Shown here one piece after another: positions 41,210-52,938 of a stretch of 64,000 nt of DNA (positions are counted from its first letter, which is position 1; the number at the start of each line of letters is the position of its first letter). This stretch comes from Bradyrhizobium sp. 4 (lineage in GTDB: Bacteria > Pseudomonadota > Alphaproteobacteria > Rhizobiales > Xanthobacteraceae): positions 4,092,001 to 4,156,000 of the forward strand of contig NZ_CP064686.1 of NCBI RefSeq assembly GCF_023100905.1, written 5' to 3'. A program made the position numbers and the translations under genes. Below the pieces are notes generated by a model that worked only from the letters and a program-made list of their open reading frames with translations, was not told where the DNA came from and made no database searches.

Positions 41210-42283
41210 TTAGTCGTGCGCCCGAAACAACAGACACGCATCGCCATACGAATAGAACCGATAGCCGGTCGCGATCGCGTGTGCATACGCCTGCTGCATC
41301 GTCTCCAGCCCGGAGAACGCCGACACCAGCATGAACAGTGTCGACTTCGGCAAATGGAAATTGGTCAGCAGAACGTCGACGGCGCGGAAGCGGTAGCCGG
41401 GAGTGATGAAGATCGACGTCTCCGCGGCGAACGGCTCAATGGTGCCGTCCTCGCTGGCTGCGCTTTCGAGCAGGCGCAACGACGTGGTGCCAACCGCGAT
41501 GATACGGCCGCCGTTCTTGCGCGCGGTGTTGAGTCGTTCCGCCGTCTCGGCCGAGAGCGAGCCCCACTCGGCATGCATCTTGTGGCCTTCGGTGTCGTCC
41601 ACTTTCACCGGCAGGAAGGTCCCTGCCCCGACATGCAGCGTAACGCGATTGATGCCGACACCGCGCGTGTGCAGCGCCTGCTCCAGCTCCGGCGTGAAAT
41701 GCAGGCCGGCTGTCGGCGCGGCAACGGCGCCCTCATTCGCCGCGAACATGGTCTGGTAGTCGGCGAGATCCTGATCGTCAGGGGTACGTTTCGAGGCGAT
41801 GTAGGGCGGCAGCGGCGGGCTGCCGAGATCGGCGATGGCTTGATCCAGTGTCGGGCCGTGGAACGAAAATGACAGCGTCACCTCGCCCTCCACGCCCTTG
41901 GCCTCGACCTCGGCGTCGAGATGGCCAAGCAAGCAGACCTTTCCCTCATTGCCGAAGCGGATGCGGTCGCCGGCTGCGAGTTTCTTGGCCGGCTTCACCA
42001 GTGCCTGCCAGCGCGAACCGTCGAGGCGCTTGATCAGCGTTGCCTCGATCTTCGGCTCGGTCTCGCGGCCAATGCGACGGCCTTTCAATTGCGCCGCGAT
42101 CACCTTGGTGTCGTTGACGACGAGCTGGTCGCCCGGCTTCAACCATTGCGACAGATCGGCGATGATATGGTCGCGCAGCGTGCCGTGGTCGACAACCAGC
42201 ATCTTCGCGGAGTCGCGCGGGCTCGCCGGGCGCAATGCGATGTGCTCGGCGGGCAGGTCGAAATCGAAGAGGTCGGTGCGCAT
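41210..42283 (-). CDS. queA: S-adenosylmethionine:tRNA ribosyltransferase-isomerase
   Basis: QueA transfers and isomerises the ribosyl part of S-adenosylmethionine onto preQ1-tRNA, giving epoxyqueuosine. The protein has 357 residues and starts MRTDLFDFDLPAEHIALRPA. Conserved stretches: 'PGDQLVVNDTKVIAAQLKGR', 'PPYIASKRTPDDQDLADYQT', 'VAAPTAGLHFTPELEQAL', 'LHVGAGTFLPVKVDDTEGHK', 'GTTSLRLLESAA' and 'LLTNFHLPKSTLFMLVSAFS'. It is the last gene of a coaD-ppi-hyp-ppi-queA run, with a repeat between it and the cyclophilin. Confidence 0.96.
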   Translation of the reverse strand: MRTDLFDFDLPAEHIALRPASPRDSAKMLVVDHGTLRDHIIADLSQWLKPGDQLVVNDTKVIAAQLKGRRIGRETEPKIEATLIKRLDGSRWQALVKPAKKLAAGDRIRFGNEGKVCLLGHLDAEVEAKGVEGEVTLSFSFHGPTLDQAIADLGSPPLPPYIASKRTPDDQDLADYQTMFAANEGAVAAPTAGLHFTPELEQALHTRGVGINRVTLHVGAGTFLPVKVDDTEGHKMHAEWGSLSAETAERLNTARKNGGRIIAVGTTSLRLLESAASEDGTIEPFAAETSIFITPGYRFRAVDVLLTNFHLPKSTLFMLVSAFSGLETMQQAYAHAIATGYRFYSYGDACLLFRAHD

Positions 42284-42307
42284 CGCGTGCTCACGGCCGT
42301 ACAGTCA

Positions 42308-42418
42308 GACCCTCATGGTGAGGAGGCGCGGAGCGCCGTCTCGAACCATGAAGGCCGGGCTGCAGCAGCGGGGCCTTCATCCTTCGAGACGCGCGTTCCG
42401 CGCGCCTCAGGATGAGGG
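42308..42418. repeat. intergenic palindromic repeat (CCTCATGGTGAGGA type)
   Basis: Between queA and the cyclophilin gene, arms such as CCTCATGGTGAGGAGGCG and CGCGCCTCAGGATGAGG, with inner TCTCGAACCATGAAGGCC / GGGGCCTTCATCCTTCGAGA, form a long imperfect palindrome. This is a known style of dispersed repeat in Bradyrhizobium intergenic DNA. Confidence 0.8.
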
Positions 42419-42426
42419 TTGAACGC

Positions 42427-42891
42427 CTACTCCGCGTCAGCCGCCATTCGCGCCTTGACGATCTTGTCGGGGTTCTGCACGGGCTCGCCGCGCTTGATCT
42501 TGTCGACGTTCTCCATGCCCTCGGTGACCTTGCCCCACACCGTGTACTGGTTGTCGAGGAAGCGGGCGTCGTCGAACACGATAAAGAACTGGCTGTCGCC
42601 GGAATCCGGGCTGGCGGCGCGCGCCATCGAGGTGGTGCCGCGCACATGCGGCTCCTTGTTGAACTCGGCCTTCAGCTTCTTGCCGGAGCCCCCGGTGCCG
42701 GTGCCCTGCGGGCAGCCGGTCTGCGCCATGAAGCCGTCGATCACGCGATGGAACACGATGCCGTCGTAGAAGCCTTCACGCACGAGTTCCTTGATGCGCG
42801 CGACGTGGCCCGGCGCCAGATCAGGCCGCATCTCGATGGTGACGGGGCCCTGCGTAGTTTCGAGGATCAGTGTGTTTTCGGTGGCGCTCAT
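42427..42891 (-). CDS. cytosolic peptidyl-prolyl cis-trans isomerase (cyclophilin)
   Basis: A 154-residue cyclophilin without signal peptide: 'TLILETTQGPVTIEMRPDLA', the active site 'GIVFHRVIDGFMAQTGCPQG' with catalytic Arg, 'RGTTSMARAASPDSGDSQFF' and 'FLDNQYTVWGKVTEGMENVD'. It assists protein folding at Xaa-Pro bonds. Its ATG overlaps the stop of the preceding secreted gene (ATGA), implying coupled translation. Confidence 0.95.
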   Translation of the reverse strand: MSATENTLILETTQGPVTIEMRPDLAPGHVARIKELVREGFYDGIVFHRVIDGFMAQTGCPQGTGTGGSGKKLKAEFNKEPHVRGTTSMARAASPDSGDSQFFIVFDDARFLDNQYTVWGKVTEGMENVDKIKRGEPVQNPDKIVKARMAADAE

Positions 42892-43313
42892 GCTCGTCTC
42901 TCTTGGGTTGGGGGTGAAGTCCTGTCAGGTGAAGATTTGCGGTTGCGAAACTGGATCGCGAATGGACGCCCCGCAGCGGCGCCAGCCATCGCATCGGTAA
43001 ATGGCATCGGCGTGCAGCGTTGCAATGCCTCCATCACCGCGATCCGGTATTGCAGCCGGTCATCGTCGGAGGCCTCCGCGGATTCATAGGTAATCCTCGG
43101 ATGGCCCAGAATGTTTCCAGCCCGGTTAAAGCTCACGACGACGGTGATGTCGATCGGGCGGGCCTTGGCGGCGGGCGGCGGCTTCCAGCAGGTGCGCAGA
43201 TGCCGGAAGATGTCCTGGATGGTGTTGACCTGTGCGTCGTCGGCGACCGCGCCGGGGACGCCGAGCAGCAGCACCGCGGCAACCAACAGGAGCTTGCCAC
43301 CGCAGCGCGCCAT
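42888..43313 (-). CDS. secreted TonB C-terminal-like hypothetical protein
   Basis: A 141-residue protein with a signal peptide ('KLLLVAAVLLLGVPGAVADD', cleavage after AVA). The mature domain ('LRTCWKPPPAAKARPIDITV', 'VVSFNRAGNILGHPRITYES', 'ALQRCTPMPFTDAMAGAAAG') has the strand-helix pattern 'V.F...G.I......S......A.L.A...C.P.P', similar to TonB/TolA C-terminal domains. It lies between two cyclophilin genes, starting eight bases after the upstream one and overlapping the downstream one by four bases. Function unknown; periplasmic. Confidence 0.75.
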   Translation of the reverse strand: MARCGGKLLLVAAVLLLGVPGAVADDAQVNTIQDIFRHLRTCWKPPPAAKARPIDITVVVSFNRAGNILGHPRITYESAEASDDDRLQYRIAVMEALQRCTPMPFTDAMAGAAAGRPFAIQFRNRKSSPDRTSPPTQERRA

Positions 43314-43321
43314 CGCCTCTC

Positions 43322-43885
43322 CTACTTGATGTCGGAAGCGACCTGCACCTTCACCATCTTGTCGGGGTCGGTGACGGTGCCGCCGCTTGATCCGCGAGGC
43401 GCCTTCTTCAGCTTGTCGACGACGTCCATGCCCTGCACGACCTCGCCGATCACGGTGTACTGGTTGTCGAGGCTGCCGCCGTCGGCGAACATGATGAAGA
43501 ACTGCGAATTGGCGGTGTCGACGCTGTCGCCGCGCCGGGCCATGCCGACGATGCCGCGCGCAAAATGCACCTTGGAGAATTCCTGCTTCAGGTTCGGATA
43601 TTTCGACCCGCCGGTGCCGTTGAAGTTCTGACCGTCGCCGGTCTGCGCCATGAAGCCGTCCATGACGCGGTGGAACGGCACGTTGTTGTAATAACCCTCG
43701 CGCGCGAGCTGCTTGATGCGCTCGGCGTGCTGGGGCGCAAGGTCCGGCCTCAGCTTGATGACGATGCGGCCCTTGGTGGAGTCGATGACGATGGCGTTGG
43801 CCTTGTCGAGGCCGGCCGGCAAAGTTTGCGCGAACGCCGGCACTGCGAACAGAACCGCGGCAAGAACTGCGAGAATTCGGATCAT
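43322..43885 (-). CDS. periplasmic peptidyl-prolyl cis-trans isomerase (cyclophilin)
   Basis: A 187-residue cyclophilin with a signal peptide (MIRILAVLAAVLFAVPAFAQ, cleavage after AFA). The catalytic core shows 'GRIVIKLRPDLAPQHAERIK', 'NNVPFHRVMDGFMAQTGDGQ', 'ARGIVGMARRGDSVDTANSQ' and 'LDNQYTVIGEVVQGMDVVDK'. It would assist folding of exported proteins. It sits between coaD and the secreted TonB-C-like gene in one transcript direction. Confidence 0.95.
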   Translation of the reverse strand: MIRILAVLAAVLFAVPAFAQTLPAGLDKANAIVIDSTKGRIVIKLRPDLAPQHAERIKQLAREGYYNNVPFHRVMDGFMAQTGDGQNFNGTGGSKYPNLKQEFSKVHFARGIVGMARRGDSVDTANSQFFIMFADGGSLDNQYTVIGEVVQGMDVVDKLKKAPRGSSGGTVTDPDKMVKVQVASDIK

Positions 43886-43926
43886 GACAACTCCGGATCA
43901 GAGATGAGAAAGGAAACGCGCCGTTA

Positions 43927-44421
43927 TCAGGCGAATTTTGCCTTGAGCTGGGCCGCAACCAGCGGCGGGACGAAGGCCGAGACATCCCCGCCCATGGCTG
44001 CGATCTGGCGCACCAAAGTGGCGGTGATCGGGCGGACCATGGGAGAAGCCGGCAGGAAGACCGTATGCACCTCGGGCGCCATGGCCTCGTTCATGCCGGC
44101 GAGCTGCATCTCGTAGTCGAGGTCGGTGCCGTCGCGCAGGCCCCGAATCATGATCGTCGCCCCGTGCTTGCGCGCCGAGGTCACCGACAGGTCGTCAAAC
44201 GTCGCAGCTTCGAGCACGCAGCCAGCCTGGGCCGCCACCGGCCCGCAGACGTCGTGGAGCATCTTGAGCCGCTCCTCGGTCGAGAACAGCGGCTTCTTGC
44301 CGGGATGGACCCCGATCGCGACAACGAGCCTGTCGCACAGCGACACGCTGTGCCGGACCACGTCCAGATGGCCGTTGGTGATGGGGTCGAAGGAACCTGG
44401 ATAGAAGGCAATGCGCGGCAT
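43927..44421 (-). CDS. coaD: Phosphopantetheine adenylyltransferase
   Basis: CoaD joins 4'-phosphopantetheine to AMP in coenzyme A synthesis. The 164-residue protein begins MPRIAFYPGSFDPITNGHLD, carrying the GxFDPxTNGHxD nucleotidyltransferase motif. 'LVVAIGVHPGKKPLFSTEER', 'MIRGLRDGTDLDYEMQLAGM' and 'TVFLPASPMVRPITATLVRQ' (the ISS-like loop) complete the active site. The ATG at 44421 has AGGA seven bases upstream; a GTG two codons earlier is possible. It heads the coaD-ppi-queA run. Confidence 0.96.
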   Translation of the reverse strand: MPRIAFYPGSFDPITNGHLDVVRHSVSLCDRLVVAIGVHPGKKPLFSTEERLKMLHDVCGPVAAQAGCVLEAATFDDLSVTSARKHGATIMIRGLRDGTDLDYEMQLAGMNEAMAPEVHTVFLPASPMVRPITATLVRQIAAMGGDVSAFVPPLVAAQLKAKFA

Positions 44422-44667
44422 GGCCACGTCCTACCGCGCCCGGCCCGGCCCGGCAAGCCGGTCCGGTTCCCTGGCGGTTTTTCCGCAAAACCATGTCGGA
44501 ATGCGCCGAATTGTTTCGTCCTGAGGGGGCCACGAAACAAAACGGGGCGCGAACGAAACCATTTCCCACGTTCGCGAAGACGTCCGGAAACTGGCCATGG
44601 TTACTAATCCGGCCAACGAACGACGGGCCGCACACTGGGCGTAGCGGTCGCATCACAGGGGACTGTC

Positions 44668-44925
44668 ATGATCAAAGCTCTTTCGGCGATCGCCATTTCT
44701 GCGTGTGTTGCTGCCGCCCTCACCCTCCTGCCCGGCTTCGCCCCGACCGTCGAGGCGAGCGTGCCGCAGCCGCTCGCCAAGAGCGACCGGCTCGATATCC
44801 GCACCATCGGCAAGGACTGCTCGCAGCAGGCTTGGCCGAATTTCGAGGCGTCGTGCCTTCGCCAGGCCGGCACCAAAGCCAACATCCGCGAGGCTCGTCT
44901 CGTGACCGCCAACCGCACTCCGTAG
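44668..44925 (+). CDS. small secreted hypothetical protein
   Basis: An 85-residue protein with a signal peptide (MIKALSAIAISACVAAALTL, cleavage near VEA). The mature part has two Cys ('IRTIGKDCSQQAWPNFEASC') with the 'DC....WP.....C' spacing found in several small Bradyrhizobium exported proteins. It is transcribed away from coaD and towards kup. Function unknown. Confidence 0.65.
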   Translation: MIKALSAIAISACVAAALTLLPGFAPTVEASVPQPLAKSDRLDIRTIGKDCSQQAWPNFEASCLRQAGTKANIREARLVTANRTP

Positions 44926-45083
44926 CGGGGTCTGTCAGTTTCGCGTCAGGAATCCTCGCGATAAGTCCCAACGATAAACCCCAAAGATGACCCATGGATA
45001 TTTGCGACGTCCCGTCGCAGACTGCCCGATGCTCGCGTCCGCCGGAATGACCCGTCGGGCGCAATCCCATCGAGGGGTCGCCA

Positions 45084-46994
45084 TTGTCCAGTACGCCCGC
45101 AGTCGCCTCCGGCCATCAACCTGATCCACTGCCGCTTGCCATGACCATGGGCGCCCTCGGGGTGGTCTATGGCGATATCGGCACTAGCCCCCTCTATGCC
45201 CTGAAGGAAGCCGCCAAGGCCGCCGCCCACGGCGGCACATTGACGAATGATGCCGTTCTGGGCGTTGCGTCATTGATCCTCTGGGCGCTGTTGCTGATCA
45301 TCTCGCTGAAATATGCGCTGTTGATCCTGCGCGCGGACAACCGGGGCGAAGGCGGCATCGTCGCACTCCTGGCGCTGCTGCACGCGCGCAACGCGCAGCC
45401 CGGCACCTGGCGCGCGCATCTGCTGGTCGTCGGCCTCGTCGGCGCCGCGCTACTGTACGGCGACGGCGCGATCACGCCGGCGATCTCGGTGCTGTCAGCC
45501 ATTGAAGGTCTGAAGGTCGACGCTCCCTCGCTCGCGCCGGTGGTGGTGCCCGTGACCGTCATCATCCTGATCGGACTGTTCATGATGCAGAAGCAGGGCA
45601 CCGGCTTCATCGGCCGCATCTTCGGACCGGTGATGCTGGCCTGGTTCTTCGTGCTGGCAGCGCTCGGCATCCACGGCATCGTCAAGGCGCCGGCGGTGCT
45701 GGCGGCGCTGAGCCCGCTCTATGCGTTCGACTTCCTGATCCACCAGGATTTTCATGTCTCCTTCGCGATCCTGGGGGCCGCCTTCCTCGCGGTGACCGGC
45801 GGCGAAGCCATGTATGCCGACATGGGGCATTTCGGCCGCCTGCCGATCCGCCTGGCCTGGTTCGCGATCTGCCTGCCCGCGCTGGTGCTGAACTATTTCG
45901 GCCAGGCCGCGCTGCTGATCACCGACCCCACCATGATCGAAAATCCGTTCTTCCAGCTCTGCCCCGACGCCCTGCACTATCCGCTGGTCGCGTTCTCGGC
46001 GGTCGCGACCGTGATCGCCTCGCAGGCCATCATCTCGGGCGTGTTCTCGCTGACGCAGCAGTCGATCCAGCTCGGCTTCCTGCCGCGCATGCAGATCCGT
46101 CACACCACGAGCGCAGCGATCGGCCAGATCTACGTGCCGTTGGTGAACTGGCTGCTCGCCGCCGCAACGCTCGGCGCCGTGCTGAGCTTCGGCAGCTCGG
46201 AGGCGCTGGCCGGCGCCTACGGCATCGCGGTGTCGCTGTTGATGGCGATCACCACGCTGCTCGCTGCCCTGGTCGCGATCCAGTGGGGCTATTCGCCATG
46301 GCTCGTGGTGGCCGTGAACGGCTTCTTCTTCGCAATCGACGTAATCTTCTTCTCGGCCAATTCGATCAAGCTGTTCGAGGGCGGCTGGTTTCCATTGATG
46401 CTCGCGGCCTTCGTCGCCTTCCTGATGCTGACCTGGCGCAGCGGCGTGAAGCTCGTCGAAGCGGCACGCGCGAAGCTGCGCCAGCCCGAGGAGGATCTGA
46501 TCGAGACCGCAGTCAACAAGTGCAGCGCCAGACTCCCCGGCACCGCCGTATTCCTGGCGTCGGCGCCGCGCGGCGTGCCGCTGGCGCTGACCCAGTTCGT
46601 CAAGCACAACCACGTGCTGCACGAGCGCATCGTCCTGGTCACCGTGCTGATCGAGGAGCTTCCTCACATCGCCGACGAAGACCGCACCGAGGTGATCGAG
46701 ATCATTCCCGGCATTACCCGCGTCATCCTGCATTACGGCTTCATGCAGAACCCGACGATCTACGAAGGACTGACCCTGGCCTGCCGCCACGGCAAGCTGC
46801 CCGGCATCGACCTCTCCGACATCACCTATTACGTCGGCCGCGAGACCATCATCCCGCGCGAGGACGTGCCGGGCATGTGGGTCTGGCGCGAAACCATGTT
46901 CGCCTTTCTGCAGCGCAACGCCGAACGCTCAGCCGCGTTCTTCGGCGTGCCGACCAAGCAGGTGGTGGAGTTCGGCACGGAGCTGGAGATTTAG
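45084..46994 (+). CDS. kup: Kup-type potassium uptake transporter
   Basis: A low-affinity K+ transporter of 636 residues. The N-terminal family motif 'GALGVVYGDIGTSPLYALKE' is followed by about twelve membrane helices ('RAHLLVVGLVGAALLYGDGA', 'GAAFLAVTGGEAMYADMGHF', 'FGQAALLITDPTMIENPFFQ', 'ASQAIISGVFSLTQQSIQLG'), then a cytosolic C-terminal domain (about 450-636, 'CSARLPGTAVFLASAPRGVP'). The start is a TTG at 45084 with GAGGGG upstream; an ATG at 45141 is possible but would cut the N-terminus close to the motif. It is located between coaD and gyrA, on the opposite strand. Confidence 0.95.
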   Translation: MSSTPAVASGHQPDPLPLAMTMGALGVVYGDIGTSPLYALKEAAKAAAHGGTLTNDAVLGVASLILWALLLIISLKYALLILRADNRGEGGIVALLALLHARNAQPGTWRAHLLVVGLVGAALLYGDGAITPAISVLSAIEGLKVDAPSLAPVVVPVTVIILIGLFMMQKQGTGFIGRIFGPVMLAWFFVLAALGIHGIVKAPAVLAALSPLYAFDFLIHQDFHVSFAILGAAFLAVTGGEAMYADMGHFGRLPIRLAWFAICLPALVLNYFGQAALLITDPTMIENPFFQLCPDALHYPLVAFSAVATVIASQAIISGVFSLTQQSIQLGFLPRMQIRHTTSAAIGQIYVPLVNWLLAAATLGAVLSFGSSEALAGAYGIAVSLLMAITTLLAALVAIQWGYSPWLVVAVNGFFFAIDVIFFSANSIKLFEGGWFPLMLAAFVAFLMLTWRSGVKLVEAARAKLRQPEEDLIETAVNKCSARLPGTAVFLASAPRGVPLALTQFVKHNHVLHERIVLVTVLIEELPHIADEDRTEVIEIIPGITRVILHYGFMQNPTIYEGLTLACRHGKLPGIDLSDITYYVGRETIIPREDVPGMWVWRETMFAFLQRNAERSAAFFGVPTKQVVEFGTELEI

Positions 46995-47002
46995 CGCAAT
47001 TC

Positions 47003-47120
47003 GTAGCCCGGATGGAGCGACTTGTCCGCCGTAGCTCTGAGAGCGAAGGCGGAGGCGCAATCCGGGACTCTCTGCGCGGCGCAAGAAACCCGGATTTCGC
47101 TTGTGCTCCATCCGGGCTAC
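47003..47120. repeat. intergenic palindromic repeat (GTAGCCCGGATGGAGC type)
   Basis: Outer arms GTAGCCCGGATGGAGC and GCTCCATCCGGGCTAC are exact reverse complements; the centre has GGCGGAGGCGCAATCCGGG. It lies between the convergent kup and gyrA genes. It belongs to a dispersed intergenic repeat style common in Bradyrhizobiaceae. Confidence 0.85.
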
Positions 47121-47132
47121 GGGGGTGACGCA

Positions 47133-49877
<2,745 letters not shown>

Positions 49878-50248
49878 GGGGAAATCCGGTGAGGTTTTAT
49901 CTGGGAATCATATAGCGCATCGAGCCTCTGATAACCACCCTCGCGGCGATCTGGGAAGCGCTTTTTCCGCCTATTTTTCCAACAACTTAAGCCCTTGCGA
50001 TCGGTGTCTTGGACAGCCCCCGTATCGACCTTGCAAAATCGCCGATCACGCGTCGAAAATCGCGCGGCGAGCTTGCCCCGTCAGCGCGCTTGCCAAGCCG
50101 CAATCCGAGCTCACCCGAAACATGAAGCGGGCCCGGAAATCCCGAGCCCGTCCTGCCGATTAGTGGGATTTTCTGACACGAGATGAGAAGCGCCGCCCAT
50201 CCGGCCGGCGCGTCGCATTGGGACCCCGCGTTCTCAGAGCGGGATCGC

Positions 50249-50746
50249 TCAGAACGGGATATCGTCGTCCATGTCGCTGTTGCGGCCACCGCCGCCAGCG
50301 GCAACGGGACGGCGCGGTGCGCTGCTGACCGGACCGGAGGAGCCGAAATCGCCGCCCGGCTCGTCGCCGAAGCTGCCGCCTCCCCCACCGCCGCTACGAC
50401 CGTCCAGCATCGTCAGGGTCGAGTTGAAGCCCTGCAGCACGACTTCGGTCGAGTACTTCTCGACGCCGCTCTGGTCGGTCCATTTGCGGGTCTGGAGCGC
50501 ACCCTCGACGTAAATCTTGGCGCCCTTCTTCAGATACTGTTCGGCGACCTTGCAGAGCCCTTCATTGAAGATCACGACGCGGTGCCACTCGGTCTTTTCC
50601 TTGCGCTCGCCGGTGGCCTTGTCGCGCCACGTCTCCGAGGTGGCGACGCTCAGATTGGCGATCGGCCGCCCGTCCTGGGTGCGGCGGATTTCAGGATCCT
50701 TGCCGAGATTTCCAACCAGAATGACCTTGTTGACGCTTCCCGCCAT
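50249..50746 (-). CDS. ssb: Single-stranded DNA-binding protein
   Basis: A 165-residue SSB: OB-fold N-terminus ('MAGSVNKVILVGNLGKDPEI', 'DGRPIANLSVATSETWRDKA', 'HRVVIFNEGLCKVAEQYLKK', 'YVEGALQTRKWTDQSGVEKY'), a Gly-rich linker and the acidic tip 'DMDDDIPF' that binds partner proteins. It coats single-stranded DNA in replication and repair. It lies upstream of gyrA on the same strand and is divergent from the porin pair and uvrA. Confidence 0.97.
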   Translation of the reverse strand: MAGSVNKVILVGNLGKDPEIRRTQDGRPIANLSVATSETWRDKATGERKEKTEWHRVVIFNEGLCKVAEQYLKKGAKIYVEGALQTRKWTDQSGVEKYSTEVVLQGFNSTLTMLDGRSGGGGGGSFGDEPGGDFGSSGPVSSAPRRPVAAGGGGRNSDMDDDIPF

Positions 50747-51205
50747 CTCCGCTCTCCGCTCCGAATGCCACTGAATTCAAGAAGGCCGGTCCGCTCCCCG
50801 CGTTCCGCCGTGCCTGTTGAGGCGACCCTATACGCTCGCCGAACGCTTGCGGACGACGATCAGTCCGTCGCCCCTCCGGTTATCCCCATATATAGCATCG
50901 ACCTCCTGTTCGTTCCAGATTTGTTCTTGGCGAAACGACCGCATCGATGTGTGGCGTCAATCGGCCAATGTAGTGCTGGAATGCGCGCAGCGAGTGGAAC
51001 CTTTGTAGATTCCCGAAAACGAGGGAAAGAACTTAACATTCAATAAGTTATGAGTACTCGCAGTGCCCCGCTCTTGTTGCATTTCGGAGACGGACTTTGC
51101 CGCCCCGTAGAGCTACGGTTTCCTCGCACTTAGTTCATAAGGGCCCTCGCGCCTGATCAGCCGCTTCGGGGAAGAAAGAAGTGGATGAACCTGGGGAGAC
51201 TGGCA
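50747..51205. other. intergenic region between ssb and the first porin gene
   Basis: These 459 bases contain the divergent promoters for ssb and the porin gene. I see no coding frame with support, repeat or hairpin. An AT-richer patch near 51030-51055 may mark the porin promoter, without a clear consensus. Confidence 0.35.
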
Positions 51206-51988
51206 ATGAATAAGCTTCTGATTGCTGCAATCGGTGCAGTGGCGATGGGCCTGTCGGCTCCCGCGAGCGCGGCGGATATGGCCGCGCGTCCCTACACCAA
51301 GGGCCCCGCGCCGGCGATTGCCACCATCTACGATTGGAGCGGCTTCTATATCGGCATCAACGGCGGCGGTGGCTCAAGCCACACGTGCTGGGACTTCGTC
51401 ACGCCCGCGACCGGCGTTTTGGTCGGCGAAGGCTGTCACAATGCGACGGCGGGCACCCTCGGTGGCCAGATCGGCTATCGCTGGCAGTCCGCCAATTGGG
51501 TGTTCGGTCTCGAAGGCCAAGGCAACTGGGCCGACTTCCGGGGCGACAATGTGAGCACCCTCTTCCCGGGTACCGCTTTGGTGACGGGTGATCGCAACCG
51601 TTCCCGCATCGACGCTTTCGGCCTCATCACCGGTCAGGTCGGTTACGCCTGGAACAACGTGCTGTTCTACGTGAAGGGCGGCGCCGCCGTCGTCGGCGAC
51701 AAGTACGACATCTACGCTGCTACAGGTACGCCCGGCGCGGGCGCGCTCCTGGCTTCGGCGCGGGAGACTCGCTGGGGTGGTACGGTCGGGGCCGGTCTGG
51801 AGTTCGGCTTCGCCCCGAACTGGTCGTTGGGCTTTGAGTACGACCACATCTTCCTTGGCGATCGCACGATCGGCTTCACAACGCCCCCGGGTGGGGTCTT
51901 CGGCAGCGACCGGATTCGGCAGGACGTCGACATGGGCCTCGTCCGCCTGAACTATCGCTGGGGCGGTCCGGTGATCGCGAGGTACTGA
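51206..51988 (+). CDS. outer membrane beta-barrel protein (Omp25/Omp31-like)
   Basis: A 260-residue protein with a signal peptide (MNKLLIAAIGAVAMGLSAPA, cleavage after SAA). After the linker 'ADMAARPYTKGPAPAIATIY' the repeating amphipathic strands of a barrel follow ('DWSGFYIGINGGGGSSHTCW', 'GTLGGQIGYRWQSANWVFGL', 'GQVGYAWNNVLFYVKGGAAV', 'GGTVGAGLEFGFAPNWSLGF'), ending 'RLNYRWGGPVIARY' with a terminal aromatic residue for BAM recognition. This is the rhizobial/Brucella 25-31 kDa surface porin-like group. A strong terminator follows. Confidence 0.9.
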   Translation: MNKLLIAAIGAVAMGLSAPASAADMAARPYTKGPAPAIATIYDWSGFYIGINGGGGSSHTCWDFVTPATGVLVGEGCHNATAGTLGGQIGYRWQSANWVFGLEGQGNWADFRGDNVSTLFPGTALVTGDRNRSRIDAFGLITGQVGYAWNNVLFYVKGGAAVVGDKYDIYAATGTPGAGALLASARETRWGGTVGAGLEFGFAPNWSLGFEYDHIFLGDRTIGFTTPPGGVFGSDRIRQDVDMGLVRLNYRWGGPVIARY

Positions 51989-52010
51989 TCGAACTGACAT
52001 CCATCAAAGC

Positions 52011-52036
52011 AAGGCCGGCCTCGCGCCGGCCTTTTT
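52011..52036 (+). terminator. intrinsic terminator
   Basis: Perfect stem AAGGCCGGC-CTCGC-GCCGGCCTT followed by TTTC, 22 bases after the first porin gene. The same stem-loop occurs after the second porin at 52939. Confidence 0.9.
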
Positions 52037-52043
52037 CGTTCCT

Positions 52044-52059
52044 GTTCCCATGGGGGAAC
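52044..52059. repeat. 16-bp palindrome GTTCCC-ATGG-GGGAAC
   Basis: A perfect inverted repeat in the gap between the porins, similar in its GTTCC/GGAAC arms to the palindrome at 29763. It may be a regulatory site or hairpin; there is no poly-T. Confidence 0.45.
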
Positions 52060-52220
52060 CAAAGGTCAGTAATTGCACCATTTTCAGGCCGCTGTGGCTT
52101 TCCAGTGACACAACTTGCGGCTTCAATGGTGTAAGTACGGCCTCAGTTGGGCAAGTGAGTCCGATGCCCTTCCTTATCGTGGAAGGCACAATCAGAAACT
52201 GGGACTGGGATTAGTTGAAA

Positions 52221-52910
52221 ATGAAAAAGGTTTTGTTGGCTTCGGCCTGTTTGTTCGCTCTCGCTGCCCCGGCTTCGGCCGCTGATCTCGCGGCGCGCCC
52301 CTACACCAAGGCTCCGGTGGCCATGGCTTCGGTCTACAACTGGACCGGCTTCTACCTCGGTGTTGTCGGTGGCGGCGCCTGGGAAAATTCCTCGACCGAC
52401 CCGAAGATGAAGGGCGGCTTCGTCGGCGGTACCGCCGGCTACAACTGGCAGACCGGCAATGTCGTGTTCGGCATCGAGGCCGATGGTGCCTGGGCTGACG
52501 TCAGCGCGTCGGTCACCGGCCCCGTTGCCGTCCCCGGCTTCGGCCTCGTCAGCACCACCCTCAGCTCGAAGACCGATGCGATGGGCACCGTGCGCGGCCG
52601 CATCGGCTACGCCGTCAACAACGTCCTGTTCTACGGCACCGGTGGTTACGCCTGGATCGACAACAAGCTCAGCATCAGCGCGCTCGGCGTGACCGTTTCC
52701 GACAGCAAGTGGCACTCCGGCTGGACCGTCGGTGCGGGCGTCGAAGCGTTCTTCGCTCCGCAGTGGTCGGTCAAGGGCGAGTACCTCTTTCGCAGCCTCG
52801 GCGGCGAGACCTACTTCTCGGGCGCCCTGCCCACCGGCACGCTCGAGTTTCACACCGTGCAGGTCGGCGTGAACTATCACTTCGGGGGCCCGATCGTCGC
52901 GAAGTACTGA
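52221..52910 (+). CDS. outer membrane beta-barrel protein (Omp25/Omp31-like)
   Basis: A 229-residue homologue of the preceding porin: signal peptide MKKVLLASACLFALAAPASA, 'ADLAARPYTKAPVAMASVYN', 'WTGFYLGVVGGGAWENSSTD', 'GFVGGTAGYNWQTGNVVFGI', 'TVGAGVEAFFAPQWSVKGEY' and the end 'GVNYHFGGPIVAKY'. The shared N-terminal linker and last strand show tandem duplication, while the loops differ. Each gene has its own terminator, so they may be expressed separately. A TTG at 52215 is an alternative start. Confidence 0.9.
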   Translation: MKKVLLASACLFALAAPASAADLAARPYTKAPVAMASVYNWTGFYLGVVGGGAWENSSTDPKMKGGFVGGTAGYNWQTGNVVFGIEADGAWADVSASVTGPVAVPGFGLVSTTLSSKTDAMGTVRGRIGYAVNNVLFYGTGGYAWIDNKLSISALGVTVSDSKWHSGWTVGAGVEAFFAPQWSVKGEYLFRSLGGETYFSGALPTGTLEFHTVQVGVNYHFGGPIVAKY

Positions 52911-52938
52911 TCTTCGCTATCGACGCCATCGTGTTACG

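Noticed and set aside
50127..50152. GGGCCCGG/CCGAGCCC hairpin downstream of ssb as a terminator
   Set aside because: Imperfect stem and no T-run on the minus strand.
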